Source: Chloroflexota bacterium
GTDB taxonomy: Bacteria; Chloroflexota; Anaerolineae; Anaerolineales; UBA4823
Assembly: GCA_029265355.1 (NCBI GenBank)
Contig: JAJUJL010000012.1
Span: 85,380-149,379, forward strand
Length of the DNA: 64,000 nucleotides
Reading direction: 5' to 3'
The notes under the pieces are model-generated. The model saw nothing but the letters and a program-made list of their open reading frames with translations, had not been told where the DNA came from and did no database searches. Of this stretch, positions 33,778 to 43,085 are shown piece after piece (position 1 is the first letter of the stretch; each line of letters starts with the position of its first letter). The position numbers were made by a program, and so were the translations under genes.

Positions 33778-36700
33778 ATGACTCGCCTGTTTGCTTTGCT
33801 GTCCATTATTTTGCTGTTCGTCCCTGCGGCGCGGCCTGTTACCGTTTTTGAAGCTCTCTCCCCGGCTCTGCCCCCCGACGTCGAGCCGGGTTACCAGCTC
33901 AACAGCGAGGGCGACGAATGGGTGTGGGTGGATGCCAACCAGACCGAGTTGAAACCGCTTGCCCCACCGCTGAGGGTGCAGAATGAGTCCGATGCGCCGC
34001 CGGCAGCCAGCCAACAGCCGGTTGTTTCGGCTCGGGTCCAGGCCGAGGCAGCCCTGGGCGCGGCGCTGGATCGGGCGCGCGAGGCCGGGCCGCAAGCGGT
34101 GCTGGATTTTGTGGCTGCCCAGGCGGAACCCAACCATCCGTTGCTGCAGGCCGCCGCCCTGGACGCACAGTATGAATTGCAAGCCAGCGCGCCGCTCCCG
34201 GTCGTTCCCGCCGCCCCGCGGGTCAGCCTGAACAGCGGCCCCTGCACCTACGACACCATCCAGGCGGCCATCAACGCCGCTGTGAATGGGGATACCGTGC
34301 GCGTCTCGGCTGGCAGCTACACGGAATCATTGGATGTCGTTGGTAAACGCATCACCATCCAGGGTGGCTATGACGCGACCTGCACCGCCCAGACCGGTGG
34401 GCTGACCACGGTCACTGCCGGCGTCGCCGGCAGCGTCTTGGATGTCAACAGTGGGGCTATACTGACGCTGCGCGGCCTGAACCTGACCGGCGGCTCCAGC
34501 TTTGGGGCTGGCGTGGACGTGCTGGGCGGCTCGCGCGTCACGCTCGACAACACCGACGTGCACGACAATAATGGCTCATCCGGGGCTGGATTGTATATCA
34601 GCAGCACTTCGGTGGTCACTTACACCAATGACAGCGATATCTACAACAATGTCTCCAGCAGCAGCGGCGGCGGAGCGATTGTGTACGGTAAGCTGTCTGG
34701 CTTCAACACGAACTCCGATATTTATTCCAACAGCGCTGTCAATGGAGGCGGCATTGCGATCAATGATCCCGGGAAGTTGATCCTGGATAACGCGGACGTG
34801 GTCGCCAACACTGCCAGCCAGTTGGGCGGCGGCATCTTTGTCTCCAGCGCGGCCATCACCCTGACCAACTCCGTTTTCATCGGAGAAACCGCTCCCTGTT
34901 GCCAGAGCGCAGCCACCGGTGGCGGCATCTATGCCCAGAATAGCCGGGTGACCCTGCTGGGCGATGCTAACGCCATCCTGAACAACACCGCCACTGGCAA
35001 CGGCGGCGGCGTCTACCTGACCAACTTCTCCAGCCTTTCGGCAAGCGGCGGCAGCCTGGGCTACGACACTGCTGCCTATGCCGGCAACGACGCTGTGCTC
35101 GGCGCTGGGATGTATACCATCAGCAGCACGGTCAGCTACAGCGGGCGCATCATCAACAACATCGCCAGCAATTCTGGCGGCGGCATCTATGCCGACCACA
35201 GCACGCTGGTGTTGAACAATACCACGGTGGGCGGCGCGGCTGCCAACCAGCACAACCAGATCGGCGCCAGCGGACTGAACGGCGCCGGGATGTACTTGAT
35301 CAACCAGACCCACGCCACGCTCGGCAACACCACCATCATCAGCAACACGCTTTCGAATACTTCCACCGGCTACGGCGGTGGCATGTACGTGCGCGCCGGC
35401 AGCGTGGTGACCATGACCAACAGCAGCATCCAGGAACATTCTCTGCCATCCGCCTTCGACGGGCGCGGGGCGGCTGCTTACGTGTACGATTCCGTGCTCA
35501 CGCTGAACAACACCGAGGTGCTGAGCAATACCACCAAAAACCTGGGCGGCGGCATGCGCCTGTTCGGCACAAGCACACTGAATGTCTTAGAAGGTTCTGT
35601 CTTCCGCAATAACCGGGCGCTGGGCGGCGTGGGCGGTGCGGTGGCCGCTACCAATACACCCGACATCAACGTGACCAACGCTATCTTCCAACACAACTCC
35701 GCCAGCACGCATGGCGGGGCGTTCTACCTGGACGCCGGTACGCTGGACTTCACCGGGGCATGGGATGTGCGCTATAACTGGGCCGGCGGCAACGGCGGCG
35801 CCATCGCCCTGTTGGGCACAGCGGATGCTTCTCTGATGGCCACCGGTGGGCCGTTCACCACCTACCTGGCGGTCAACCGCGCCGGTGCCAACGGCGGAGC
35901 GGTGTATGCCGGAAACAATAAAAACGTCGAGCTGTACGCCACCAACGGCTATCGCCTCAACCTGAATACCAACACGGCTGGCGCCCACGGCGGAGCGCTG
36001 TACGCTGATGCCGGCGCTTTCTTCGATATTTACGGCGACATCCAGGCTACTTCCAATAGCGCTGGCAGCGACGGCGGAATGGCTTACCTGAGTGGAGGGT
36101 CGCGCCTGTGGATGGACGACTACTACACCACCCCTGTACAGGTGCTGGTCAACAGCGCAGACAGGGGCGGGGCTATTTTCGCCTCGGACAGCCCGCGGGT
36201 GGAATGCGACGGGGCAATCTTTGGTCTCATCACCAAAGGCAACGAAGCCACCTCCGGCAGCGGCGGGGCAATCTACCTGAGCGGCAGCACGTTCACGGCC
36301 GATAACTGCATCTTCCGCAATAACCAGGCCCAGGCCGGAGACGGCGGCGCGATCGCAGCCTACACCTCCACTGTGACCATTGACGTCGATTACCCGACCG
36401 GCCTGCAGAGTGCGACCCGCGAGTCGGGAACAGCCAGCCCGGCCGCGCCCGAGGCCACCGCCTGCGATCCGCGAATCAAGCGGTGCAGCAGCCTGTATTC
36501 GAACACTGCTTCCAGCGACGGCGGAGCGATCTACTCCAACGCCGGCAAGCTGGTGGTCAACAGCACGCACCTGCACCGCAACACCGCCCAGCGCGGTGGG
36601 GCGATCTACCAGGAGGGTGCCGGCGCCACCGGCGTGATCTCCAACACGCTGGTTTACTCCAACACCAGCCTGCTGGCCTTTGGGGCGGGCATTCGCGTGG

Positions 36701-37080
36701 AGACCGGGGCCATGACCATCCGGCATGCCACGCTGGCCAACAACGTGGGCGGCGCCGGCTACTCGCCGGGCGCAGTGTCGAGCCACATTTATAATACGAT
36801 CATCTGGGGCAATAGCACGGCTGCCTTTGGCAGCCTGACCGCTGCGGTGTGCAACATTGACCAGGGCGGCACCGCCGGCCCAGCCACCGACCCGCTCTTC
36901 TTCGCGCCGGGCGGCGGCGAGGACTACCGTCCGCAGTTTGGCTCACCGGCCATCGACGCCTGCACCAGCGGCCTGCCGCGCGACCTGCGCAACACAGCCC
37001 GCCCGCAGGGAGCTAAATACGACATGGGCGTCTTCGAGATCGCCGTCAGCCGCCTGTACCTGCCGATGGTACGCAAATAG
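33778..37080 (+). CDS. Secreted right-handed beta-helix protein
   Basis: A 1100-residue exported protein. Signal peptide to about residue 20; an N-terminal region of 130 residues; then from residue 155 (GPCTYDTIQAAINAAVNGDTVRVSAGSYTE) a long parallel beta-helix. Each coil carries GGGI(F/Y) or GGAI(Y/A) turns with Asn ladders, as in polymorphic-outer-membrane-protein-type repeats. A Cys-containing insertion lies near residue 895 (CDPRIKRCSSLYSNTA). The protein ends with RDLRNTARPQGAKYDMGVFE, a common finish of such helices, and a tail RLYLPMVRK. It may be an adhesin or polysaccharide lyase-like surface protein; no catalytic residues are identifiable. AGGAGG precedes the ATG. Confidence 0.88.
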   Translation: MTRLFALLSIILLFVPAARPVTVFEALSPALPPDVEPGYQLNSEGDEWVWVDANQTELKPLAPPLRVQNESDAPPAASQQPVVSARVQAEAALGAALDRAREAGPQAVLDFVAAQAEPNHPLLQAAALDAQYELQASAPLPVVPAAPRVSLNSGPCTYDTIQAAINAAVNGDTVRVSAGSYTESLDVVGKRITIQGGYDATCTAQTGGLTTVTAGVAGSVLDVNSGAILTLRGLNLTGGSSFGAGVDVLGGSRVTLDNTDVHDNNGSSGAGLYISSTSVVTYTNDSDIYNNVSSSSGGGAIVYGKLSGFNTNSDIYSNSAVNGGGIAINDPGKLILDNADVVANTASQLGGGIFVSSAAITLTNSVFIGETAPCCQSAATGGGIYAQNSRVTLLGDANAILNNTATGNGGGVYLTNFSSLSASGGSLGYDTAAYAGNDAVLGAGMYTISSTVSYSGRIINNIASNSGGGIYADHSTLVLNNTTVGGAAANQHNQIGASGLNGAGMYLINQTHATLGNTTIISNTLSNTSTGYGGGMYVRAGSVVTMTNSSIQEHSLPSAFDGRGAAAYVYDSVLTLNNTEVLSNTTKNLGGGMRLFGTSTLNVLEGSVFRNNRALGGVGGAVAATNTPDINVTNAIFQHNSASTHGGAFYLDAGTLDFTGAWDVRYNWAGGNGGAIALLGTADASLMATGGPFTTYLAVNRAGANGGAVYAGNNKNVELYATNGYRLNLNTNTAGAHGGALYADAGAFFDIYGDIQATSNSAGSDGGMAYLSGGSRLWMDDYYTTPVQVLVNSADRGGAIFASDSPRVECDGAIFGLITKGNEATSGSGGAIYLSGSTFTADNCIFRNNQAQAGDGGAIAAYTSTVTIDVDYPTGLQSATRESGTASPAAPEATACDPRIKRCSSLYSNTASSDGGAIYSNAGKLVVNSTHLHRNTAQRGGAIYQEGAGATGVISNTLVYSNTSLLAFGAGIRVETGAMTIRHATLANNVGGAGYSPGAVSSHIYNTIIWGNSTAAFGSLTAAVCNIDQGGTAGPATDPLFFAPGGGEDYRPQFGSPAIDACTSGLPRDLRNTARPQGAKYDMGVFEIAVSRLYLPMVRK

Positions 37081-37130
37081 CGCATCGCGAAATTCATTTA
37101 CCGCGCAGGCGCCAAGGCGCGAAGGTTGAA

Positions 37131-37163
37131 AAAAACCAGGCAAAAGACAATTGCCTGGTTTTT
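37131..37163. terminator. Bidirectional terminator
   Basis: AAAAACCAGGCAA / TTGCCTGGTTTTT, a 13-bp perfect stem with a 7-base loop. A and T tracts flank it on both sides, so it serves the convergent beta-helix and miaB genes. Confidence 0.88.
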
Positions 37164-37187
37164 CTTTGTGTCTTTGAGACTTTGCGG

Positions 37188-38579
37188 TTAGCTGATTGAG
37201 ATTAGCTCCACAAGTTTTTCGCTTCCAACCTGCCTGGGCAGCGCGGCCTGCATAGACCAGGGACCGGTCCAGGTGATGCGCACCGGCAAGACCTGGCCGC
37301 GCAGGTCGGCCTCGCTTTCCACGAAGACCAGTTTATTGGTGGGCGTGCGCCCCTTCCAGCGGCCGCGCACCTGCTCCTCGAAGAGCACCTCCACCGTCTC
37401 CCCCAGGTAGGCGGCGTTGATCTCGCCGGCGATGCGCTCCTGCTGCTCTTCCAGGAGGCGGAAGCGGCGCCACTTCTCCTCCTCGGGCACATCATCGGGC
37501 ATGCGCCGCTCGGCGACCGTGCCGGGGCGCGGTGAGTAACGCGCCAGGTGCGCCACGTCCAGGCGCAGCTCCTCCAGCAGGTCATAGGTGCGCTGGAACT
37601 GCTCGTCGCTCTCACCAGGAAAGCCGACGATCACATCGGTGGCGATGGCCGCACCGGGTATCCGCTGGCGAATGCGCTGCACCAGGCGGCGGTAGTCCTC
37701 GGCGGTGTAGCCGCGGCGCATGTTCTCAAGCACCCGGTCGTCGCCAGCCTGCACCGGCACCTCGATGTGCGGCATGACCTTGGGCAGCTTCGCCACCGCA
37801 TCCAGCAGCTCGTCCGTCATCCAGTTGGGGTGCGAGGTGAGAAAGCGGATGCGCTGGATGCCATCCACGGTATGCACCCGGCGCAGCAGCTCGGGCAAGT
37901 CCGGGCCTCCAGGAAAATCCTTTCCATAGCGGTCGACGATCTGCCCCAACAGGGTGATCTCGCGCACACCCTGCTCCGCCAGTGAGCGGGCTTCGGCCAC
38001 GATCTCGTCCGCCGGTCGGGAGCGCTCCACGCCGCGGCGGTAGGGGATGATACAGAAAGTGCAGGCGTGCGAGCAGCCCAGCACCACCGGCACGTGCGCT
38101 GCCACCAGCCGGCCGCGCTCTTCCGCCGGCAAAACCAACCCGCTGTGCGGTCGTCCGTTTCCGTGCTGCGCATCCTCATCCACCAACGCATAACGGCGCT
38201 CGACCTCGGCCTGTTCCAGGCGGCGGGTCTCTTCCTGGGTGAGGAACGCCACCAGCGGCCCGGGGTCGGAGGGCGGCGAGAAGACATCTACAAAGGGGAA
38301 GCGCTTCTTGAGCAGGGCGTGGCCCTTGACGCCCACCAGGCAGCCCATCAGGTTGATCACCAGGTCAGGGCGTTGTTTCTTGAGCGGCTTGAGCGAATGC
38401 AAACGCCCGACGGCCTTGTCCTCAGCCGACTGGCGTACCACGCAGGTATTGAGCACGATGACATCGGCCAGCTCGGGGCGGGCGGTGGCCCGGTATCCCA
38501 GGCGTTCCAGGGCGGAGGCGACGCGCTGCGAGTCGGCGACGTTCATCTGGCAGCCTTCAGTCCAAATGTGATAGTTCAT
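37188..38579 (-). CDS. miaB: tRNA-2-methylthio-N6-isopentenyladenosine synthase
   Basis: A 463-residue MiaB, a radical-SAM methylthiotransferase that modifies A37 of tRNAs. The UPF0004 domain carries Cys10, Cys46 and Cys80 (EGCQMN, NTCVVR, MGCLVG); the radical-SAM cluster is Cys169-Cys173-Cys176 (GCSHACTFC); the C-terminal TRAM domain is residues about 375-455. ATG 38579 is chosen because MNYHIWTEGCQMN is the family's usual opening; it lies 7 bases after a TATAAT, so the message is probably leaderless. No miaA is nearby. Confidence 0.94.
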   Translation of the reverse strand: MNYHIWTEGCQMNVADSQRVASALERLGYRATARPELADVIVLNTCVVRQSAEDKAVGRLHSLKPLKKQRPDLVINLMGCLVGVKGHALLKKRFPFVDVFSPPSDPGPLVAFLTQEETRRLEQAEVERRYALVDEDAQHGNGRPHSGLVLPAEERGRLVAAHVPVVLGCSHACTFCIIPYRRGVERSRPADEIVAEARSLAEQGVREITLLGQIVDRYGKDFPGGPDLPELLRRVHTVDGIQRIRFLTSHPNWMTDELLDAVAKLPKVMPHIEVPVQAGDDRVLENMRRGYTAEDYRRLVQRIRQRIPGAAIATDVIVGFPGESDEQFQRTYDLLEELRLDVAHLARYSPRPGTVAERRMPDDVPEEEKWRRFRLLEEQQERIAGEINAAYLGETVEVLFEEQVRGRWKGRTPTNKLVFVESEADLRGQVLPVRITWTGPWSMQAALPRQVGSEKLVELISIS

Positions 38580-38586
38580 GTCGGGT

Positions 38587-38592
38587 ATTATA
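38587..38592 (-). promoter_or_regulatory. TATAAT box 7 bases before miaB
   Basis: Perfect TATAAT on the minus strand, 7 bases, then ATG 38579; no ribosome site between. Predicted leaderless transcript. Confidence 0.7.
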
Positions 38593-38757
38593 ACGGATGG
38601 GAGGGGATTGAGGGGAAACATTTCTCAGCGCAAGCGACCACAGAGTGGAATGCTACCCTGGAAGGCAGCAGCGGCGGGGCTGAGGCCGCGCGGCAGGATT
38701 CATACTCACAACCGTCTGATCCGAAGTTCAATGGTCACGTAGGCTCGATCAAAAACA

Positions 38758-38792
38758 CCTCTCCCGGCCAGGCGCTAAGCTGCCGGGGGAGG
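38758..38792 (-). terminator. Hairpin after the TipA-type regulator
   Basis: An 11-bp stem with one G-T pair (CCTCTCCCGGC / GCCGGGGGAGG), 20 bases past the regulator's stop on the minus strand. Confidence 0.6.
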
Positions 38793-38811
38793 CGAGGGAT
38801 GGCAGGCAAGG

Positions 38812-39570
38812 CTACAGCTTCTCACAGTAGTGCTGCACTGCAAGGCGCATGAATTGGTTTAGCTCCGGGTGGATGCGCTCGAAGAAGGCTGCAAAGCGAG
38901 GGTCGTCATTGTAGCCATCCGCCAACCCGAGCAGGATTTCCTTGGTCGGCTCGTAGAAATAGCGCAGGTTTTGATGCCAGCGGGCGACGCCGGCTTGCGC
39001 CTGCGGGCTGGCCGGCCCGTAGGGCATGGCAGCCGCGATTTCCAGGTAGATTTCGCGCCCCTCTTCTAAAATCTGGCGCTTTTTCTCATCCGAATAGCTG
39101 CCCCAGCGCTGCCGGGATTGCTGGAAGGCTTCTGAGCTCCCCCAGCGCTGTTCGGCTTCGGCTTCGTATTCCTTCTGCTGCTCTTCGCTGAAGCCTTCGA
39201 AAAGTTCTTTGTTATCCATAGCAATGTTTCCTTTCAGTGCCAAGATGGTGCGTTCCACGGTATGCACCAGGCGACCCAGGCGCGCCTGCCGTTCCAACAA
39301 TGCCTGGCGGTGCTGTTCCAGCGCAGTGAGCAGATCGAAATCGGGCTGGTCGAGCACCGCCTGGATCTCATCCAGGCTCAATCCCAGCTCACGCAGGAAC
39401 AAGATCTGCTGCAGGCGTAGCACAGCCGGGCGGTCGTACAGGCGGTAACCGTTGTGCGGGTTGCGCTGTGGGCGGAGCAGGCCGATCTGATCGTAGTAGT
39501 GCAACGTGCGAGCGCTGACGCCGGCGGATTCGGCAAGCTGATTGACGGTGTAGTATCCTTCCGTGGACAT
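38812..39570 (-). CDS. MerR-family regulator with TipAS ligand domain
   Basis: A 252-residue TipA-like activator. Residues 6-75 are the MerR winged helix (YTVNQLAESAGVSARTLHYYDQIGLL), 80-115 the dimer coiled coil, and 120-250 the TipAS domain (EGFSEEQQKEYEAEAEQRWG), which in Streptomyces binds thiopeptide antibiotics and related peptides. Here the ligand is unknown. Its own promoter has a 19-base spacer with a centred dyad, the hallmark of MerR control, so autoregulation is predicted. The -10 box ends 6 bases before the ATG. It diverges from the methylmalonyl-CoA mutase gene. Confidence 0.9.
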   Translation of the reverse strand: MSTEGYYTVNQLAESAGVSARTLHYYDQIGLLRPQRNPHNGYRLYDRPAVLRLQQILFLRELGLSLDEIQAVLDQPDFDLLTALEQHRQALLERQARLGRLVHTVERTILALKGNIAMDNKELFEGFSEEQQKEYEAEAEQRWGSSEAFQQSRQRWGSYSDEKKRQILEEGREIYLEIAAAMPYGPASPQAQAGVARWHQNLRYFYEPTKEILLGLADGYNDDPRFAAFFERIHPELNQFMRLAVQHYCEKL

Positions 39571-39576
39571 GGATAT

Positions 39577-39607
39577 ATTCTAAACTATGACGTTACGTCA
39601 ATGTCAA
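39577..39607 (-). promoter_or_regulatory. MerR-type promoter with 19-base spacer and dyad operator
   Basis: On the minus strand: TTGACA (39602-39607), 19 bases, TAGAAT (39577-39582). Inside the spacer is the perfect dyad TGACGT-A-ACGTCA (39588-39600). Overlong spacer plus central dyad is the classic MerR arrangement. ATG follows the -10 by 6 bases. Confidence 0.85.
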
Positions 39608-39753
39608 GAGGCAATTGAGATCACTTTTGTGTTCTTCTCTGCATCTTTGCAGCCTTCGTGTTTCAGGTTCCATCGCCAACCCACACTTGGGGTATACTTT
39701 TCGTGTGAAACCTGCCCCAGGAGCAGTTCCAACCTATTCAATCGAGGTACTGC

Positions 39754-41409
39754 ATGGATCTCCAAAAAGAAAAAAAACGTTGGGAAGACGAGACGCTCAA
39801 ACCGGCGCTCAAACGTTTCCCCGAGCGCCAGCCCGAATTTCACACGCCCTCTGGCATACCGTTACCGCCGCTCTTCGTCCCGCCGGACCCCGACCCGGAC
39901 TATGCTGAGAAGCTGGGCTTCCCCGGCGAGTATCCCTTCACCCGCGGCGTGCAGCCCAGCATGTACCGCGGCCGCTTCTGGACCATGCGCCAGTACGCTG
40001 GCTATGCCAGCGCTGAGGAGTCCAACCGGCGCTATCGCTTCCTTCTGGAAAAAGGACAGACCGGGCTGTCGGTGGCTTTCGACCTGCCGACGCAAATCGG
40101 CTATGATGCCGACGACCCCATGGCGCAAGGTGAGGTGGGCAAAGTGGGCGTCTCGATCTGCTCGCTGGAAGATATGCAGCTTCTCTTCCGGGATATTCCA
40201 TTGGACAAGGTTTCCACTTCAATGACGATCAATGCGCCGGCGGCGGTGCTGCTGGCGCTGTACATCGCCGTCGCCAAACGGCAGGGCGTCGAGCCCAGGC
40301 AATTGCGCGGCACCATCCAGAACGATATCCTCAAGGAATACATCGCCCGCGGCACGTATATCTTTCCGCCGCAACCATCGATGCGCCTGATCACCGACGT
40401 GTTTCGCTACTGCCAAGAGGAAGTGCCGCATTGGAACACGATCAGCATCTCCGGATATCACATCCGCGAGGCCGGTTCGACCGCCGTGCAGGAGGTGGCC
40501 TTCACGCTGGCGAACGCCATCGCCTATGTGCAGGCAGCGGTGGATTCCGGTATGGACGTGGACAGTTTCGCCGACCAGCTTTCGTTTTTCTTCAACGCCC
40601 ACAACAACTTTTTGGAGGAAGTGGCCAAGTTCCGGGCGGCGCGGCGCATGTGGGCCAAGATCATGCGCCAGCGCTTCGGCGCCCAAAACCCGCGCTCTTG
40701 GATGCTGCGCTTCCATACCCAGACCGGGGGGTCCACTTTGACCGCCCAGCAGCCGGAGAACAACGTGGTGCGCGTGGCGTTGCAGGCTTTGGCGGCAGTG
40801 CTGGGCGGCACGCAGTCGCTGCACACCAACAGCATGGACGAGGCGCTGTGGCTGCCCACCGAGAAGGCGGTGCAGGTGGCGCTGCGCACGCAGCAGATCA
40901 TCGCCCACGAATCGGGCGTCGCCGACAGCATCGATCCGTTGGCGGGCTCGTACCTGATCGAATACCTGACCGACGAGATCGAGCTGCGCGCCAGCGAGTA
41001 CATTCGCAAGATCGACGCCATGGGCGGCGCGCTGGCAGCTATCCAGCAGGGATACATCCAGGGCGAGATCCAGGAAGCTGCCTACCAGACGCAGCGCGCC
41101 ATCGAAAAAGGCGAGCAGGTGGTGGTGGGCGTCAACGCCTTCCAGGTGGAAGAGCAGATCCAGCTCGATCAGCTCAAGGTGGACCCATCCATCGAGGCGG
41201 GGCAGCGCGCCCGGCTGGCGGCGCTGCGCCAGCAGCGCGACAATCAGCGCGTCCATGAGCTGATTGTGCACCTGGAGAGCGCGGCAAAGGGCAGCGATAA
41301 CCTGCTGCCGCTGTTCATCACCTGCGTCGAGAACGATGTCACGCTGGGCGAGATTTGCCATGCCTTGCGCCGGGTATGGGGCGAATACCAGCCCCCGGTG
41401 TGGGTGTAA
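39754..41409 (+). CDS. Methylmalonyl-CoA mutase catalytic (large) subunit
   Basis: A 551-residue protein matching the N-terminal TIM-barrel half of methylmalonyl-CoA mutase: [67 protein letters not shown] and the [22 protein letters not shown] region. It ends at [11 protein letters not shown], before the cobalamin-binding domain, so this is the split form that needs a separate small B12 subunit, not in this window. It interconverts methylmalonyl-CoA and succinyl-CoA. The epimerase gene follows 113 bases later, across a palindromic repeat. A TATACT at 39693 is a possible promoter. Confidence 0.93.
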   Translation: MDLQKEKKRWEDETLKPALKRFPERQPEFHTPSGIPLPPLFVPPDPDPDYAEKLGFPGEYPFTRGVQPSMYRGRFWTMRQYAGYASAEESNRRYRFLLEKGQTGLSVAFDLPTQIGYDADDPMAQGEVGKVGVSICSLEDMQLLFRDIPLDKVSTSMTINAPAAVLLALYIAVAKRQGVEPRQLRGTIQNDILKEYIARGTYIFPPQPSMRLITDVFRYCQEEVPHWNTISISGYHIREAGSTAVQEVAFTLANAIAYVQAAVDSGMDVDSFADQLSFFFNAHNNFLEEVAKFRAARRMWAKIMRQRFGAQNPRSWMLRFHTQTGGSTLTAQQPENNVVRVALQALAAVLGGTQSLHTNSMDEALWLPTEKAVQVALRTQQIIAHESGVADSIDPLAGSYLIEYLTDEIELRASEYIRKIDAMGGALAAIQQGYIQGEIQEAAYQTQRAIEKGEQVVVGVNAFQVEEQIQLDQLKVDPSIEAGQRARLAALRQQRDNQRVHELIVHLESAAKGSDNLLPLFITCVENDVTLGEICHALRRVWGEYQPPVWV

Positions 41410-41418
41410 AAAGCCTGT

Positions 41419-41492
41419 CACTGCGAGCGAAGCGAAGCAGTCTCCCGGCAGGGGGATTGCTTCGTCGGGCACAGAATGTCCTCCTCGCAGTG
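41419..41492. repeat. MITE-like repeat with CACTGCGAG ends, short copy
   Basis: Starts CACTGCGAG (41419-41427) and ends CTCGCAGTG (41484-41492); inside is GCGAAGCGAAGCAGTCTCC and GGGGATTGCTTC. Related to the element at 14568-14690. It sits between the mutase and epimerase genes. Confidence 0.78.
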
Positions 41493-41522
41493 AAAGCTAA
41501 GCTCGGAAAATGAGGAGAAGCG

Positions 41523-41933
41523 ATGCCATCGGTAAAGCGGATCGATCACATAGCCATACTGGTAGATGACATGGAAGCCACGCTGCGCTTCTGGCGCGAC
41601 GCTCTGGGCATGCAGGTCGCTGGTTTGCAGGATGTGCCGGCAGAGGCGGCTCAGATCGCCTTTATGCCCACCGGAGGCAGCGAGATCGAGTTGGTGCGCC
41701 CCACCACGGAAGACTCCGGGCTGGCAAGATATCTGCAGAAGCGCGGTCCTGGCATGCACCACGTCTGCCTGGAGGTGGACGATATCCAGGGTATGCTGGC
41801 GCAGCTCAAGTTGCACGGCGTGCAGCTTATCAACGAAGAGCCGCGCCTGGGACCGGACGGGCGCAAATACGCCTTTGTCCATCCCAAGAGCGCCAACGGG
41901 GTGATGGTGGAGCTATACGAGCTTCCGGGGTGA
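41523..41933 (+). CDS. Methylmalonyl-CoA epimerase
   Basis: A 136-residue glyoxalase/VOC-fold protein. Metal ligands fit His9 (IDHIAILV), a Glu in SEIELVRP, His in GMHHVCLEV and Glu in VMVELYE. The length and the FWRDALGMQV and GPDGRKYAFVHPKSANG segments match methylmalonyl-CoA epimerase, which converts the S form made by propionyl-CoA carboxylase to the R form used by the mutase. Its position right after the mutase gene supports this role. A GAGGAG sequence precedes the ATG. Confidence 0.92.
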   Translation: MPSVKRIDHIAILVDDMEATLRFWRDALGMQVAGLQDVPAEAAQIAFMPTGGSEIELVRPTTEDSGLARYLQKRGPGMHHVCLEVDDIQGMLAQLKLHGVQLINEEPRLGPDGRKYAFVHPKSANGVMVELYELPG

Positions 41934-42032
41934 ATCGTAATGTAGTAATGTAGAGAGGTGCACAGGCAAAGCCGGTCGTCCAGGGTAAAAGCCCACCCAT
42001 TTCTGACCATGGATGAAATCCTGCCTGAGAGC

Positions 42033-42120
42033 GGGCGGGTTTTGGTTCTAATCGATTGGTATGGAAGGCCTGGGCAATGCGATTGCCGATGAAGGAGTCT
42101 TACTGGTACAAACCCGCCCC
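42033..42120 (+). repeat. 88-bp repeat with GGGCGGGTTT ends, copy A
   Basis: Bounded by GGGCGGGTTTTGG and CTGGTACAAACCCGCCCC, so its ends are inverted repeats of each other. It matches copy B at 43086-43173 along its whole length in the opposite orientation with scattered differences. The two flank the membrane-protein gene. Confidence 0.85.
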
Positions 42121-42137
42121 TCCAATTAGGAGATCGG

Positions 42138-43052
42138 TTGTCAAATTTAAAGCGTAGGATGGACCGTGACCTGGTGATGACTCACAAACCAACCTTGTTC
42201 CCTCGCCACGGCTGGCTTGGGGTGGCGTTGGTGGCGGTGTTCTGGCCGCTGAACTGGTTGCTGCCCGGCCTGCGCACCCATTGGGGCTTCTTCCCGCTGT
42301 GGCTGGGCTATTGCCTGGCGGTGGATGGGCTGGTTTACTGGCGGCGCGGCACGTCTTTGCTCACTCGCAGCCGCCTGCGCTACACCGGCCTCTTCGCCCT
42401 CTCAGCTCCGGTGTGGTGGCTGTTCGAAGCCTTGAACGCACGCCTGCAGAACTGGAGCTACCTGGGCGCCGAAGCCTTCATGCCGCTGCAGTATTGGGCC
42501 TGGTCCACCTTGAGCTTCACCACGGTCATTCCGGCAGTGTTCGGAGCGGCGGAGCTGTTCGCCAGCTTCGGTTTTGTGCAGCGATTGGGGCGTGGCCCGC
42601 TGATTCGCCCCGACCGGCGCACCAGCCTGGGTTTCTTCATCGCCGGGCTGGTGATGTTCGCCCTGATGTGGCTGTGGCCGCAACTTTTCTTTCCTTTTGT
42701 GTGGATCGCGATCTATTTCATCACCGAGCCGCTCAACATTTGGCTGGGCAACCGCCACCTGGCGCAGTGGACGGAGCGCGGCGATTGGCGCCCGGTGGTG
42801 GCGCTGTGGCTGGGGGTGCTGTTCACGGCGTTCTTCTGGGAAATGTGGAATTTTTTTTCTTATCCGAAGTGGGTTTACCACATCCCCTGGGGGCAATTCT
42901 GGCATATCTTCGAAATGCCTCTGCTGGGATACGGCGGCTACCTGCCCTTCGCGTTGGAGCTGTATGCCCTGTATCACCTGGCAGCGGGCTTTTTTGGGGG
43001 TAAAGAAGCCCATTACGTTAATCTCTCAGCAGAAAACGAATACAAGGTTTGA
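42138..43052 (+). CDS. Multi-pass membrane protein of unknown function
   Basis: A 304-residue protein rich in Trp and Phe with about eight predicted membrane segments. I recognise no family. Notable segments are LPGLRTHWGFFPLWLGYCLAVDGLVYWRR near the start, APVWWLFEALNARLQNWSYLG, and FFWEMWNFFSYPKWVYHIP, with paired Trp/Glu residues that could form a membrane-embedded site. A TTG at 42138 with AGGAG 5 bases before is the best start; ATG 42159 and ATG 42177 are alternatives. It is bracketed by the inverted 88-bp repeats. Co-oriented with the epimerase, but 200 bases away. Confidence 0.78.
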   Translation: MSNLKRRMDRDLVMTHKPTLFPRHGWLGVALVAVFWPLNWLLPGLRTHWGFFPLWLGYCLAVDGLVYWRRGTSLLTRSRLRYTGLFALSAPVWWLFEALNARLQNWSYLGAEAFMPLQYWAWSTLSFTTVIPAVFGAAELFASFGFVQRLGRGPLIRPDRRTSLGFFIAGLVMFALMWLWPQLFFPFVWIAIYFITEPLNIWLGNRHLAQWTERGDWRPVVALWLGVLFTAFFWEMWNFFSYPKWVYHIPWGQFWHIFEMPLLGYGGYLPFALELYALYHLAAGFFGGKEAHYVNLSAENEYKV

Positions 43053-43085
43053 CGACTTAGCGCGCTGCGCTGGTCGGGTAAGGTA

